Shown one piece after another: positions 24,147 through 32,263 of a DNA stretch of 64,000 nucleotides. Positions within the stretch are counted from its first letter, which is position 1; each line of letters opens with the position of its first letter. Source of the DNA: Mycobacterium fragae (GTDB taxonomy: Bacteria > Actinomycetota > Actinomycetes > Mycobacteriales > Mycobacteriaceae). The position numbers and the translations under genes were made by a program. The notes beneath the pieces are model-generated. The model saw only the letters and a program-made list of their open reading frames with translations. It made no database searches and was not told where the DNA came from. The stretch lies in contig NZ_LQOW01000014.1 of the NCBI RefSeq assembly GCF_002102185.1, forward strand, positions 1-64,000, read 5' to 3'.

Positions 24147-26698
24147 GCGGGCACAGCGTGAGCGCGGATCATGAGAGATTCATCGGCTCCATTGCGCTGG
24201 GGTACGCCAGCCCATACGGACGTCGCCAGCGTGCGCTGAATTCGATCGCGATGAGCGCATCTGATTCAATGGAGGCACCGCGATTACCGGGCAGAATGAG
24301 CCCGTCCGACCCTTCAGAAAACTACTGGGATGCCGAGACACCAGCGCCCAGCAATGGCGCGCCGACGCCGAGTTTCCCTGCCCTGCCGCCGGGTTCGATC
24401 GATTCGCCGAGTTCCGACATGACCGACTCGGCCGAACGAACCGACAACGGTGCCGCGGAAGCCGCTGCGCGAGCAGTTCTGCTCGGCACCAAGCTGCACG
24501 TCCCGGATATCGGGGCCCAGCTTGTTCGCCGGGCTGCGCTACTCGATGCGCTATCGGCGGGGCGCTGCCGCAAACTGACCCTGCTGAGTGCTCCGGCGGG
24601 CTGGGGCAAGACGACATTGCTTGCGCAGTGGGCTCTGCGTGCGGGCGAGAACGAGCGATTCGCCTGGCTGTCGCTTGACTCCTCCGACAACGACCCGGTG
24701 TGGTTTTGGATGTATACGGTTGCCGCGCTGCAGAAGATCAGTCCCGGAGTAGGGGCTCGCGCGGTGGAACTCCTCGCGATGAGCGCCGACCCAGTGCAGG
24801 TCGTCCTGCCTACGCTGCTGAATGATCTCGACACGGTCGCTCGCCCGATAGTGCTCGTTCTTGATGACTACCACCTGGTGGTGAGTCGAGCGGTCCATGA
24901 GCAGCTTGCGTTCTTCATCAGCCGGATGCCGGCGAATCTTCACCTGGTGTTGGCCACCCGGTCCGATCCGATGTTGCCGTTGGCTCGGATGAGGGCCAGC
25001 GGCGAGCTTGCCGAAGTGCGAACCGATGATTTACGTTTCGGAGCTGTTGAGGCGGGCCATCTGCTGAACGATGTCCTCGGCCTGGACTTGGCCCACGCAG
25101 ATATTCAACTGTTGCACCAACGCACCGAAGGGTGGGCTGCCGGCCTGTACCTTGCCGCCCTCTCGCTAGCCGGGCGCGCTGATGCCCCAGCGTTCATCAG
25201 AGCCTTCGCCGGCGACAACCGTCATATCGTCGACTACTTGATGGCCGAGGTGCTCGATGGTCAGCCACCGCACCTGCGGAGCTTTTTGCTACGTACCTCG
25301 GTTTTGGGACGACTCAGCGGTGCGCTGTGCGACGCGACGCTGCAGACGTCTGACTCGGCCTCGATCTTGCAGAAAATCGAGCGTGAAAACCTGTTTGTGG
25401 TGCCGCTGGACATGTCGCGTCAGTGGTACCGCTACCACCAGCTATTCGGAGAGTTGCTGCGAACCGAACTGCGGCGCACCGAGCCCGATCTCGTCCCCAA
25501 TCTGCACCGACGAGCCGCGGCCTGGTTCGAGGCCGAGGGCCTCATCGATGAGGCAGTCCGCCACCTGATCGCCGGCGGTGACATCGCGCGCAGTGCTGAT
25601 CTGATCGCCGCGGACTGGGTCGACGAGTTCAACGGGGGCGGCGTGTCGACGGTCTGCGGCATGCTTGATCTGCTTCCCGAAGAGACTGTTCGACAGGATC
25701 CACGGCTGAGCGTGGCCCGGGCCTGGGTCGCACTAAGCGTTGGTCAACTCGATGACGCCGCCAAGTGGATCGAGGCAATCGAGACCCGGTCTGCGGCCGA
25801 CACCGCGGATGGTGCCGCCGTCAGCGCTCAAGTCGTCGTCTTGCGCGCGGTTCACTCGTTCAAGACGGCTAACGTCGCCGCGGCGCTTGACACGGCTCGC
25901 CGGGCAATCACCCTCGATCTCGGCGACGCGCCTTTGGGCCGATCAACCGCCTACTCCATCTATGGATCCGCGCTGTACTTTTCGGGCAGCACCCGCGAGG
26001 CGCAAGCTGCCTTCGAGCAGGCCGTAGAGCTCGCCGAGAAGGTCGGTGATCGTCGCGTTCGCATCCACGCGTTGGGCTATACCGCGCTGATTTCGGCAGA
26101 ACATGGTCAGCTCGCAGATGCCGAACGCGATATCCGCCGGGCTTCGGGCAGCTCCCGGGACCTGGCGGATGCGGAACACCTCGTGGACGCGATGGTGTCG
26201 GTGGCTGCGGCCGAACTCCTTGCCATGCGCGGTGACACGGCTGCAGCGATAGCCGCAGCCGACACGGCCGTCATGTCGGCTCGCCACGGTGGAGCAATCC
26301 TCGAGGTGGCCAAGACGCTGTTGGTCAGAGCGGAGATCCTCGAGAATCTCGGCGACCATCAGGGCGCGCAACCCATCCTCGACGAGGTCGACGTCCTGGT
26401 ACGCAGTTGCGCCGACGCTGACGTCGTATCGAGGCTGCTCGGTCCGGTCCAGCGGTTTTGCGCGGGCGTCGCGGCGACTTCTCGCAGCGAGGGGTGCGCG
26501 GCAGGTGAGGAGCTAACGCCCAAGGAGCTTGAGGTTCTTCGCCTGCTCGCCACCCGACTATCGCGACGTGAAATCGGTGAGCGACTATACGTCTCGCTCA
26601 ACACTGTGAAGACCCACCAGCGCGCTATTTACCGCAAGCTCGGCGTTGAGCACCGCGGCGCGGCGGTCAGCCGGGCGCGAGAACTCGGCCTGCTCTAG
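24143..26698 (+). CDS. MalT-like LAL transcriptional regulator
   Basis: 851 aa from GTG at 24143, chosen because AGAGGAG lies eight bases upstream; the frame is open further up to 24044 over the micro-ORFs. A disordered, acidic Ser/Pro-rich N-terminus (about 40-105) precedes the MalT/STAND ATPase: LLGTKLHVPDIGAQLVRRAAL, Walker A APAGWGKTTLL at about 150-160, Walker B RPIVLVLDDYHLV, ATRSDPMLPLARMRASGEL. TPR-like helices follow and a C-terminal LuxR HTH, LTPKELEVLRLLATRLSRREIGERLYVSLNTVKTHQRAIYRKLGV. MalT-type activators bind asymmetric GGGGATGAGG-like boxes, which resembles the GGGTGATGA part of the local operator. This makes it the best candidate regulator (inference). Confidence 0.93.
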   Translation: MSGHSVSADHERFIGSIALGYASPYGRRQRALNSIAMSASDSMEAPRLPGRMSPSDPSENYWDAETPAPSNGAPTPSFPALPPGSIDSPSSDMTDSAERTDNGAAEAAARAVLLGTKLHVPDIGAQLVRRAALLDALSAGRCRKLTLLSAPAGWGKTTLLAQWALRAGENERFAWLSLDSSDNDPVWFWMYTVAALQKISPGVGARAVELLAMSADPVQVVLPTLLNDLDTVARPIVLVLDDYHLVVSRAVHEQLAFFISRMPANLHLVLATRSDPMLPLARMRASGELAEVRTDDLRFGAVEAGHLLNDVLGLDLAHADIQLLHQRTEGWAAGLYLAALSLAGRADAPAFIRAFAGDNRHIVDYLMAEVLDGQPPHLRSFLLRTSVLGRLSGALCDATLQTSDSASILQKIERENLFVVPLDMSRQWYRYHQLFGELLRTELRRTEPDLVPNLHRRAAAWFEAEGLIDEAVRHLIAGGDIARSADLIAADWVDEFNGGGVSTVCGMLDLLPEETVRQDPRLSVARAWVALSVGQLDDAAKWIEAIETRSAADTADGAAVSAQVVVLRAVHSFKTANVAAALDTARRAITLDLGDAPLGRSTAYSIYGSALYFSGSTREAQAAFEQAVELAEKVGDRRVRIHALGYTALISAEHGQLADAERDIRRASGSSRDLADAEHLVDAMVSVAAAELLAMRGDTAAAIAAADTAVMSARHGGAILEVAKTLLVRAEILENLGDHQGAQPILDEVDVLVRSCADADVVSRLLGPVQRFCAGVAATSRSEGCAAGEELTPKELEVLRLLATRLSRREIGERLYVSLNTVKTHQRAIYRKLGVEHRGAAVSRARELGLL

Positions 26699-26766
26699 CT
26701 CGCACAACTGGGTCGTATGGCCGCAGCCGATCACGAATCGTCGCACCTGAGAATGCGATTGAGTCA

Positions 26767-26808
26767 TCACCCGGGTGAAAAGAGCGCCCGGGTGATGAAA
26801 ATTCACCC
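26767..26808 (+). promoter_or_regulatory. 42-bp operator-like element, site 5
   Basis: A perfect TCACCCGGGTGA-N11-GGGTGA-N7-TCACCC match, here on the plus strand and facing the plus-strand GMC oxidoreductase gene. The candidate -10 is CAGCCT at 26819-26824. It lies 68 bp after the stop of the MalT-like regulator. Confidence 0.82.
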
Positions 26809-26928
26809 CGCGCTGGGGCAGCCTCAGACAAGAGCACATGCTGGCAGGTTCACCACCACCTAGCAGGACGCAGCCTCGACCGCTACTTGTGTCGACTGGA
26901 TCAAGAACACTTAAGGAGTCATTCACAG

Positions 26929-28512
26929 ATGACGACCAGCACGACAAGTAGCTGCACTGCTACCGCCACGCTGAAGCCCCGGTATGACTTCATCGTGTGC
27001 GGCGCAGGCTCAGCGGGTTCGGTGGTAGCCAGGCGCTTAGCCGAAAACCCCGACGTAAGCGTGTTGTTGGTAGAGGCGGGTGGCGATGACAGCGCTCCAA
27101 GTGTCACCGAGCCGAGCCAGTGGCCACTGAACCTGGGCAGCGAACGTGACTGGAGCTTCAAGGGATTACCGAATCCGCGGATCAACGGACGGTCGGTTCC
27201 TTTCTCTATGGGCAAAGTGGTGGGAGGCGGATCGTCGATCAACGCGATGGTCTGGGCCCGCGGGCATCGAGCCGACTGGGATCTTTTCGCCGCCGAAGCC
27301 AATGACCCGGCATGGGGATATGAGTCCGTGCTTGACATCTACCGCCGCATTGAAGACTGGCATGGCGTACCCGATCCGCGATATCGCGGCACTGGCGGTC
27401 CGGTGTTCGTCCAGCCTGCCCCCGAACCGAACCCGCTAGCGCCGGCAACGCTTATGGGTGCGAACTCGATCGGCATACCGATCTTCGAAAACCCCAATGG
27501 ACGAATGATGGAGACGACAGGTGGCGCGTCCATCACCGATATCCGCGTTCGGAACGGCAAGCGCGAATCGGTATTCCGTTCCTACGTCTACCCATACATG
27601 GACCGCCCGAACCTAGTAGTTCTCACTGATGCGCTCCTCACGCGCGTAACCGTCGTCGGGAGCCGGGCTACCGGTGTGGAGATTTTCTATCGCGGCGAAC
27701 AGCATGCGATCAGGGCCGAGATGGAAGTGGTGTTGTCGCTCGGCGCGATCCACACACCCAAGGTGTTGATGTATTCCGGAATCGGCGACGCAGAAGAATT
27801 GCAGCGCTTTGGGATCCCTGTGCACCAACACCTTCCGGGTGTGGGGCGAAACTTCCACGATCATATCGCGCTCCACTGTGTCTGGCAGGACCAGGCGCCG
27901 CGGACGCCGCGCAACAACACAGGCGAGTCGACTGTCTACTGGACTCTTTCGGACTCAGACTGTCCAGACGTGTTTATCAATCAAGCCGAAGCACCGTACG
28001 GCACGGACGAGACGGCAGCGCGGTTCGGATTGCCCGAGTTCGGGTGGACGATGGTCGGCGGTGTCACACACCCCAAGAGCCGCGGCAGGGTGCGGTTAGG
28101 CGGGCCCGATCCGCGTGACCCGATCCAGCTCGATGCCAACACATTCGGCGACGCTGCCGACCTGAAGACCGCCACAGCCTGTGTGGAGCTGTGCCGCGAG
28201 ATCGGCAACTCGGCTCCGCTGCGTCCATTCGTTAGCCGCGAAGTCATGCCCGGGAATTTGAAAGGCCGCGAGCTCGAACGATTCATCCGCGATGCCGCCA
28301 CAACCTACTGGCACCTGTGCGGCACGGCGAAGATGGGACCTTACGACTCCGTGTCGGTCGTCGACGGCGCCCTAAGGGTGTACGGGATCGACAACTTGCG
28401 GGTTGCAGACAGCTCCATCATGCCGCGCATCACTACCGGCAACATCATGGCGCCGTGCGTGATCATCGGCGAACGCGCCGCAGGCATGCTCGTCGCCGAC
28501 CACGCGCTCTGA
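26929..28512 (+). CDS. GMC-family FAD oxidoreductase (choline/alcohol dehydrogenase type)
   Basis: 527 aa from ATG at 26929 (AAGGAG ten bases upstream). FAD motif FIVCGAGSAGSVVARRLAEN; GMC signature 1 GKVVGGGSSINAMVWARGH; signature 2 GAIHTPKVLMYSGIGD; catalytic His in the C-terminal YWHLCGTAKMG and FAD-proximal DNLRVADSSIMPRITTGN. The family oxidises primary alcohols, choline, sugars or sterol-type alcohols with an FAD cofactor. First gene of the site 5 unit, followed by the DUF5709 gene. Confidence 0.94.
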   Translation: MTTSTTSSCTATATLKPRYDFIVCGAGSAGSVVARRLAENPDVSVLLVEAGGDDSAPSVTEPSQWPLNLGSERDWSFKGLPNPRINGRSVPFSMGKVVGGGSSINAMVWARGHRADWDLFAAEANDPAWGYESVLDIYRRIEDWHGVPDPRYRGTGGPVFVQPAPEPNPLAPATLMGANSIGIPIFENPNGRMMETTGGASITDIRVRNGKRESVFRSYVYPYMDRPNLVVLTDALLTRVTVVGSRATGVEIFYRGEQHAIRAEMEVVLSLGAIHTPKVLMYSGIGDAEELQRFGIPVHQHLPGVGRNFHDHIALHCVWQDQAPRTPRNNTGESTVYWTLSDSDCPDVFINQAEAPYGTDETAARFGLPEFGWTMVGGVTHPKSRGRVRLGGPDPRDPIQLDANTFGDAADLKTATACVELCREIGNSAPLRPFVSREVMPGNLKGRELERFIRDAATTYWHLCGTAKMGPYDSVSVVDGALRVYGIDNLRVADSSIMPRITTGNIMAPCVIIGERAAGMLVADHAL

Positions 28513-28556
28513 AGGCCGCGAATGGCCTTCGCGGATACGGAATGGAGACGGCGCTG

Positions 28557-28979
28557 ATGGGGATTTCTGAATTCGATGACGTCGAGGCCCATCTGCTCGA
28601 GCCAGAAGAAAGCCTGGACTCCGAACAGACGGGCATCGACCTGGACGAAGGCTACTCGCCCCCGGAAAGCCCGCGCGAATTGCAGGCGTGGGGTCTCACC
28701 GCGAGGGAAGCGCGTACCCATGAAAGTCTGGCGCGCCGACTGGCCCGTGAGCTGCCCGACGTGACCGACCAGTGGGACGGTGACGGGATCGGCGATATCG
28801 CCGACAGCGATGGCGAGCCTATCGACGATCAGATCGGCGGCATGCGCGCAGGCCGGCTCGTCGCCTTCGATCTCGACCCCACGGATCCGAGTACCGATTA
28901 CCTTGCCCACGACGTCGGCATTGGTGGGGGCGCTGCGTCCGCTGAGGAAGCCGCCATCCATATCGTCGAGTCGCCATGA
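28557..28979 (+). CDS. DUF5709 domain protein
   Basis: 140 aa, acidic. Start at ATG 28557 with GGAG nine bases upstream. The segment LEPEESLDSEQTGIDLDEGY, then SPPESPRELQAWGLTAREAR and HESLARRLARELPD, is the conserved DUF5709 block; GRLVAFDLDPTD and DVGIGGGAASAEEAAIH close the domain. The family is common in mycobacteria and of unknown function. It follows the GMC gene by 44 bp. Confidence 0.82.
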   Translation: MGISEFDDVEAHLLEPEESLDSEQTGIDLDEGYSPPESPRELQAWGLTAREARTHESLARRLARELPDVTDQWDGDGIGDIADSDGEPIDDQIGGMRAGRLVAFDLDPTDPSTDYLAHDVGIGGGAASAEEAAIHIVESP

Positions 28980-29116
28980 GTAAGCGCCGCACTACACGCC
29001 GCTCGTGGGTGACGCCGCGGGAGCGGCAGATGCTGGCCGGTGCGTACTGGCCGGTCATCGTGTTCACTCTCGTGCGTGCGGGCTGGACAGCACGCTTGAC
29101 AACGTCTGAGGACTGA
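28976..29116 (+). CDS. 46-aa single-TM protein
   Basis: ATG at 28976 overlaps the stop of the DUF5709 gene (ATGA). Encodes a basic start MSKRRTTRRSWVTPRERQML, one TM-like segment AGAYWPVIVFTLVRAGW and an acidic end TTSED. The overlap and the orderly basic-hydrophobic layout favour a real small membrane protein. No family recognised. Confidence 0.5.
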   Translation: MSKRRTTRRSWVTPRERQMLAGAYWPVIVFTLVRAGWTARLTTSED

Positions 29117-29168
29117 CTGGCCGGTCCTGTAGCCGGAGGTGCGCCGCAGATCGTTTCCCGTCAGCGCC

Positions 29169-29210
29169 TCACCCGGGTGAATTGCACGCTCGGATGAGGA
29201 CAACTCACCC
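29169..29210 (+). promoter_or_regulatory. 42-bp operator-like element, site 6
   Basis: TCACCCGGGTGA-N11-GGATGA-N7-TCACCC (one base off in the third half-site) on the plus strand, facing the DUF417 gene. The candidate -10 GATAGT at 29221-29226 is the best of the six. Predicted leader about 90 nt. Confidence 0.78.
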
Positions 29211-29323
29211 TCTGCGCACAGATAGTGGTTGTTGATCTGAGCCGCGACCGTAAACCGCCTGGATCACCTTCTTGACCAACTGCGCGGCCATGCGGTGAAC
29301 GACGCATGAAGAACGGAGACCGC

Positions 29324-29851
29324 ATGTCACAGAAAGAGGCCGCCGTCATGATGACTGATGCGCCGGGAAAGTCTCGAACGAGCGCAATCGCGCCTCTCAT
29401 CGCGCGCTATGGTCTGGTCATAGTCCTGGCCTGGTTCGGCGCCATGAAGTTCACTTACTATGAGTCCCAGGGTATTTCACATTGGGTGGCCCATAGCCCC
29501 TTCTTGAGTTGGTTTTACAACATCATGTCCATCGACGCCTTTGGTCGATTGAATGGATCAATAGAATTGCTTACTGCAGCACTGCTGGCCGTCAAGCCGT
29601 GGTTGCCGAAGGCTTCCGTGGTGGGCGGCATACTCGCCACGCTGTTCTTCGCGATCACACTGAGTTTCATGGTCACGACTCCCGGCACCGGGGAGGCGTC
29701 TGCTGGTGGCTTTCCCGTTCTCTCCGCCGACGCGGAGTTCTTGATGAAGGACATTGCGCTCCTCGGCTTAGCCCTGTGGCTGCTGACGGACGCAATTGAT
29801 GCAAACCGCAGACAGGAGACGTTCGCCGACCGGACTCACACTTCCCGCTGA
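29324..29851 (+). CDS. DUF417 (YkgB/RclC-like) membrane protein
   Basis: 175 aa from ATG at 29324 (CGGAG upstream; ATG at 29306 is an alternative). TM helices: IARYGLVIVLAWFGAMKFTYYE, a SPFLSWFYNIMSIDAFGRLNGSIELLTAALLAV segment, ASVVGGILATLFFAITLSFMVTTPG, and MKDIALLGLALWLLTDAI. The WFGAMKFTYYESQGI and SPFLSW pieces fit the DUF417 family, which includes E. coli RclC, needed for reactive-chlorine resistance. A flavin disulfide reductase (class of RclA) is found in the site 3 operon; co-regulation would make a redox-stress role plausible (inference). Confidence 0.85.
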   Translation: MSQKEAAVMMTDAPGKSRTSAIAPLIARYGLVIVLAWFGAMKFTYYESQGISHWVAHSPFLSWFYNIMSIDAFGRLNGSIELLTAALLAVKPWLPKASVVGGILATLFFAITLSFMVTTPGTGEASAGGFPVLSADAEFLMKDIALLGLALWLLTDAIDANRRQETFADRTHTSR

Positions 29852-29872
29852 TGAAGTCGGGCGTGATCGGTT

Positions 29873-30301
29873 ATGGCTGAAGGCATTGTATTGAGAGGTG
29901 CGGCCGCACTCGTGACGACCGCACCGCCGGGGGCAAGTCCGGCCGGCAGCGTGTCGATCATGGTCACCGCTAAGGCGCTGGCGGAAATCGATCTTCTGAT
30001 CGCCAAGCGTTGTGTCGATATTGTCCTCGCCGACGCCGCTGGCGGCGGTGAACGCAGCTATGAGATGGTCACGCGGCCGATCCGATTGGACACGCTCAGA
30101 AGTGATGCGGCGGTGGTGATCCGGGCCACCGGTATCGTCGAGCGTACCGACCTCGGGTTGGCCGTGCGGTTTGAGGTCGATGACCGATTCAAACAGCGCC
30201 CCTTGGTGTTTCATCACGACTGCGGAAACGTCTGCCTCACCGCGGAATCACCGGTGGCCACGAGGCTACTGCCGCTCAGTCGATTCCGTTCCGACCAATG
30301 A
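29873..30301 (+). CDS. hypothetical protein
   Basis: 142 aa; strand-rich, with SVSIMVTAKALAEIDLLIAK, VRFEVDDRFKQRPLVFHHDC and a C-terminal LPLSRFRSDQ. It begins 21 bp after the DUF417 gene and may share its message. No family recognised, no TM segment. The upstream ribosome-binding site is weak. Confidence 0.5.
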   Translation: MAEGIVLRGAAALVTTAPPGASPAGSVSIMVTAKALAEIDLLIAKRCVDIVLADAAGGGERSYEMVTRPIRLDTLRSDAAVVIRATGIVERTDLGLAVRFEVDDRFKQRPLVFHHDCGNVCLTAESPVATRLLPLSRFRSDQ

Positions 30302-30382
30302 CGCGGTCAACGGCACTTCTTTCGCGCCACGAACATCGGTGCTGCGGCGGCGGCGGCCGTGCGCGCGACGTTGGGGGTTGTC

Positions 30383-30988
30383 ATGGCTGAGCATCGCCAC
30401 GTCGAGCTGGACTCAACGTCGCGACACATTCACACCTATCGGTTGGTGTTGCGGCCGTGGCGCCTTGACGACGAGAGTGCCGCGCGCGCGATATATGGTG
30501 ACCCCCAAGTGGCTTCGTGGTTGTGCCCGGCGTTGCCGGCGATCGTGGATGTTCCCGAGATGCGGCGCGTGCTGGGTGTCTGGATGGCTGAAAACGACGC
30601 GGCTGGACTGCCGCTGGGCCGCTGGGCGATCACCGAGAAGCAGTCCGGAGACGTAATCGGTGGGGTGGCGTTGCTGCCGCTGCCACCCGAGCGAACCGAC
30701 CTAGAGATCGGATGGCAGGTGGCCCCCGCCATGTGGGGTCGTGGTTATGGTGCTGAAGCCGGTCATGCGGTTGCGCATCAGGCCTTTGAGAACGCGGGTG
30801 TCAGTGAGGTGTTCGCGGTTGTGCGGCCGCGTAACAGTCGCGGGGTGGCCACCGCACGACGAGTGGGTATGGAATGGGTCGGCGAGACCGACAAATACTA
30901 CGGGTTGTCCCTTCAGGTGTATCGGCTCAGGAAAGCGGACCTGGATCTACCAGAACCGGGTTGCGGCCCGCCTGTCTCGTGGCCTTGA
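30383..30988 (+). CDS. GNAT acetyltransferase (RimJ/RimL type)
   Basis: 201 aa from ATG at 30383 (a GTG at 30359 is possible). YRLVLRPWRLDDESAARAIY is the usual RimJ/L start; the acetyl-CoA motif A is EIGWQVAPAMWGRGYGAEAGHAVAHQAF near residues 105-135; motif B NSRGVATARRVGMEWVGE. It transfers an acetyl group to an amine of a protein or small molecule; target unknown. Confidence 0.88.
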   Translation: MAEHRHVELDSTSRHIHTYRLVLRPWRLDDESAARAIYGDPQVASWLCPALPAIVDVPEMRRVLGVWMAENDAAGLPLGRWAITEKQSGDVIGGVALLPLPPERTDLEIGWQVAPAMWGRGYGAEAGHAVAHQAFENAGVSEVFAVVRPRNSRGVATARRVGMEWVGETDKYYGLSLQVYRLRKADLDLPEPGCGPPVSWP

Positions 30989-31043
30989 GCAGGAAATCAC
31001 ACCCGTACTGCCGCCTGTGATGACATGGAAGGGATACTCGATT

Positions 31044-31439
31044 GTGAATGAATCGCCAACGCCCATGGGCAGTATCGAACGCAGTGCCCACGATGGACTA
31101 CAGACGATCATCACCGACAACGCCCAAGGTGATCGGTTCGAGGCCGCGATAGGCGACCAGGTGATCGGTCGGCAGCCCTACCGCCGCTACCGCAGCCATA
31201 TCGTGTTGATGGCCACCGAAGTCGATGCGCAATGGCGTGATCGGGGCGTCTCGTCCGCGATGATCGGTGGTGTGCTTGAACTGATCCGGGGGGCCGGACA
31301 CACGGTCATTCCGCGGTGCAAGATCACGGGTGACTACATTCTGCGCCATCCTGAATACCGGGACCTGGTGGCCGACCAATATCAGGGATTGCTCGGCCCC
31401 GTGTCGCGGCCCCCTGCGCCGGGGCCTCGGGACTTGTGA
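31044..31439 (+). CDS. small GNAT-like acetyltransferase (COG2388 type)
   Basis: About 131 aa from GTG at 31044 (AAGGG upstream); ATG at 31020 is the alternative. Compact fold with HIVLMATEVDAQWRDRGVSS (acetyl-CoA loop) and VIPRCKITGDYILRHPEYRDLVADQY, the signature end of the short YidJ-like acetyltransferases. It is 55 bp after the other GNAT gene. The C-terminal PVSRPPAPGPRDL is probably disordered. Confidence 0.78.
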   Translation: MNESPTPMGSIERSAHDGLQTIITDNAQGDRFEAAIGDQVIGRQPYRRYRSHIVLMATEVDAQWRDRGVSSAMIGGVLELIRGAGHTVIPRCKITGDYILRHPEYRDLVADQYQGLLGPVSRPPAPGPRDL

Positions 31440-31449
31440 TTGCGGTGTT

Positions 31450-31929
31450 TTAAGGACTCGCGAAGTCACCGACCGCGGTCATCTTGTCGCCGTCCGAGGC
31501 GGTGGCGAAGCCGACGGCGGTGAAGGCACAGTTCAGGATGATCGCCCGGTGCGCAGGACTTTGCATCCACAGGTCGAGCGCTACGTCCGGAGTCGCATCG
31601 GATCCGGTGCCCCAGTAGACGATCTCACCGGTGTAGCTGGGCCTGACGTAACCCGCATCGGTGATACGCGCCTGCGGTGAAGAGCCATCCGAACCGATAT
31701 GACCGTTTACACCAGTCTTCAGCATGTCGTCGGCGTGCCGCTGTGCTGCTGCGGCCAAGCGCGGGTCATCGCCGGTTTCCCCGCATATCTGGCGAAGCTG
31801 GCTGACACCGCTGTACACCGCGGACCCTAAATCGTCTGCGCGCGCAGCAAAATCAGCGACTGCGCCGGAAGACGCTAAGAAGACAGTCCAGACCGAGAGA
31901 ACGGCGACGATGTCGACTTTCCTCGTCAT
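31450..31929 (-). CDS. secreted CAP-domain (SCP/PR1) protein
   Basis: 159 aa from ATG at 31929. Signal peptide TRKVDIVAVLSVWTVFLASS. CAP-like features: DDPRLAAAAQRHADDML, NGHIGSDGSSPQARITDAGY, TGEIVYWGTGSDATPDVALD and LWMQSPAHRAIILNCAFTAV. The first His of the usual CAP pair is in NGHIG and the second in SPAHR. Mycobacterial relatives are extracytoplasmic and of uncertain function. Convergent with the plus-strand GNAT gene, with only about 10 bp between stops. Confidence 0.85.
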   Translation of the reverse strand: MTRKVDIVAVLSVWTVFLASSGAVADFAARADDLGSAVYSGVSQLRQICGETGDDPRLAAAAQRHADDMLKTGVNGHIGSDGSSPQARITDAGYVRPSYTGEIVYWGTGSDATPDVALDLWMQSPAHRAIILNCAFTAVGFATASDGDKMTAVGDFASP

Positions 31930-31950
31930 GTTGCCTCTTGACACGCACAA

Positions 31951-32263
31951 GCTTTATAGCAAACAAATGCTATCCACTTTCCACCCTGGAAAGTCGAGAA
32001 TCGGTCTACTAACTGCGATCCACGGAAAGGGGCCGCATCTCTGCGGCCCTATCTGGTGGAGCTGTCGGGAATCGAATCCGTCGCTCTACCAGGCAATATG
32101 CTCTCTGAGCTGCCGGTTCGCTACGTCTCGGTGCGTTTCAATCCCGCTCGATACCTGCGGTTTCGGTCTCGGGTCTTGACGGCGTCAAGAGCCCCACGCG
32201 GCGGTTCTACTGCTCGCTGACGGAATTCGCTCTCCGGCCGTGCCGATTTGTAGGCTTTCGGAC
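31951..32263. other. intergenic region with inverted repeats and a tmRNA-end copy
   Basis: Holds ATAGCA-AACAAA-TGCTAT (31956-31973), a diverged tmRNA 3'-end copy (32054-32080) and a perfect inverted repeat TCTTGACG-G-CGTCAAGA (32174-32190), 74 bp before the kinase start, which could be an operator. No protein-coding gene is supported here. Confidence 0.6.
32054..32080 (-). repeat. diverged copy of the tmRNA 3' end (possible attachment-site remnant)
   Basis: Matches 25 of 27 bases of the tmRNA 3' terminus (34117-34143), including the CCA-encoding end and T-loop TTCGATTCC. It lies in the same orientation 2.06 kb away. Elements that integrate into ssrA leave exactly this kind of direct repeat. 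No integrase gene remains between the copies. Confidence 0.6.

Noticed and set aside
32054..32150. Possible tRNA gene on the minus strand ending GACAGCTCCACCA
   Set aside because: A T-arm and CCA end are visible, but no matching acceptor 5' strand, D-arm or anticodon arm could be laid out; a diverged copy of the tmRNA 3' end explains it better.
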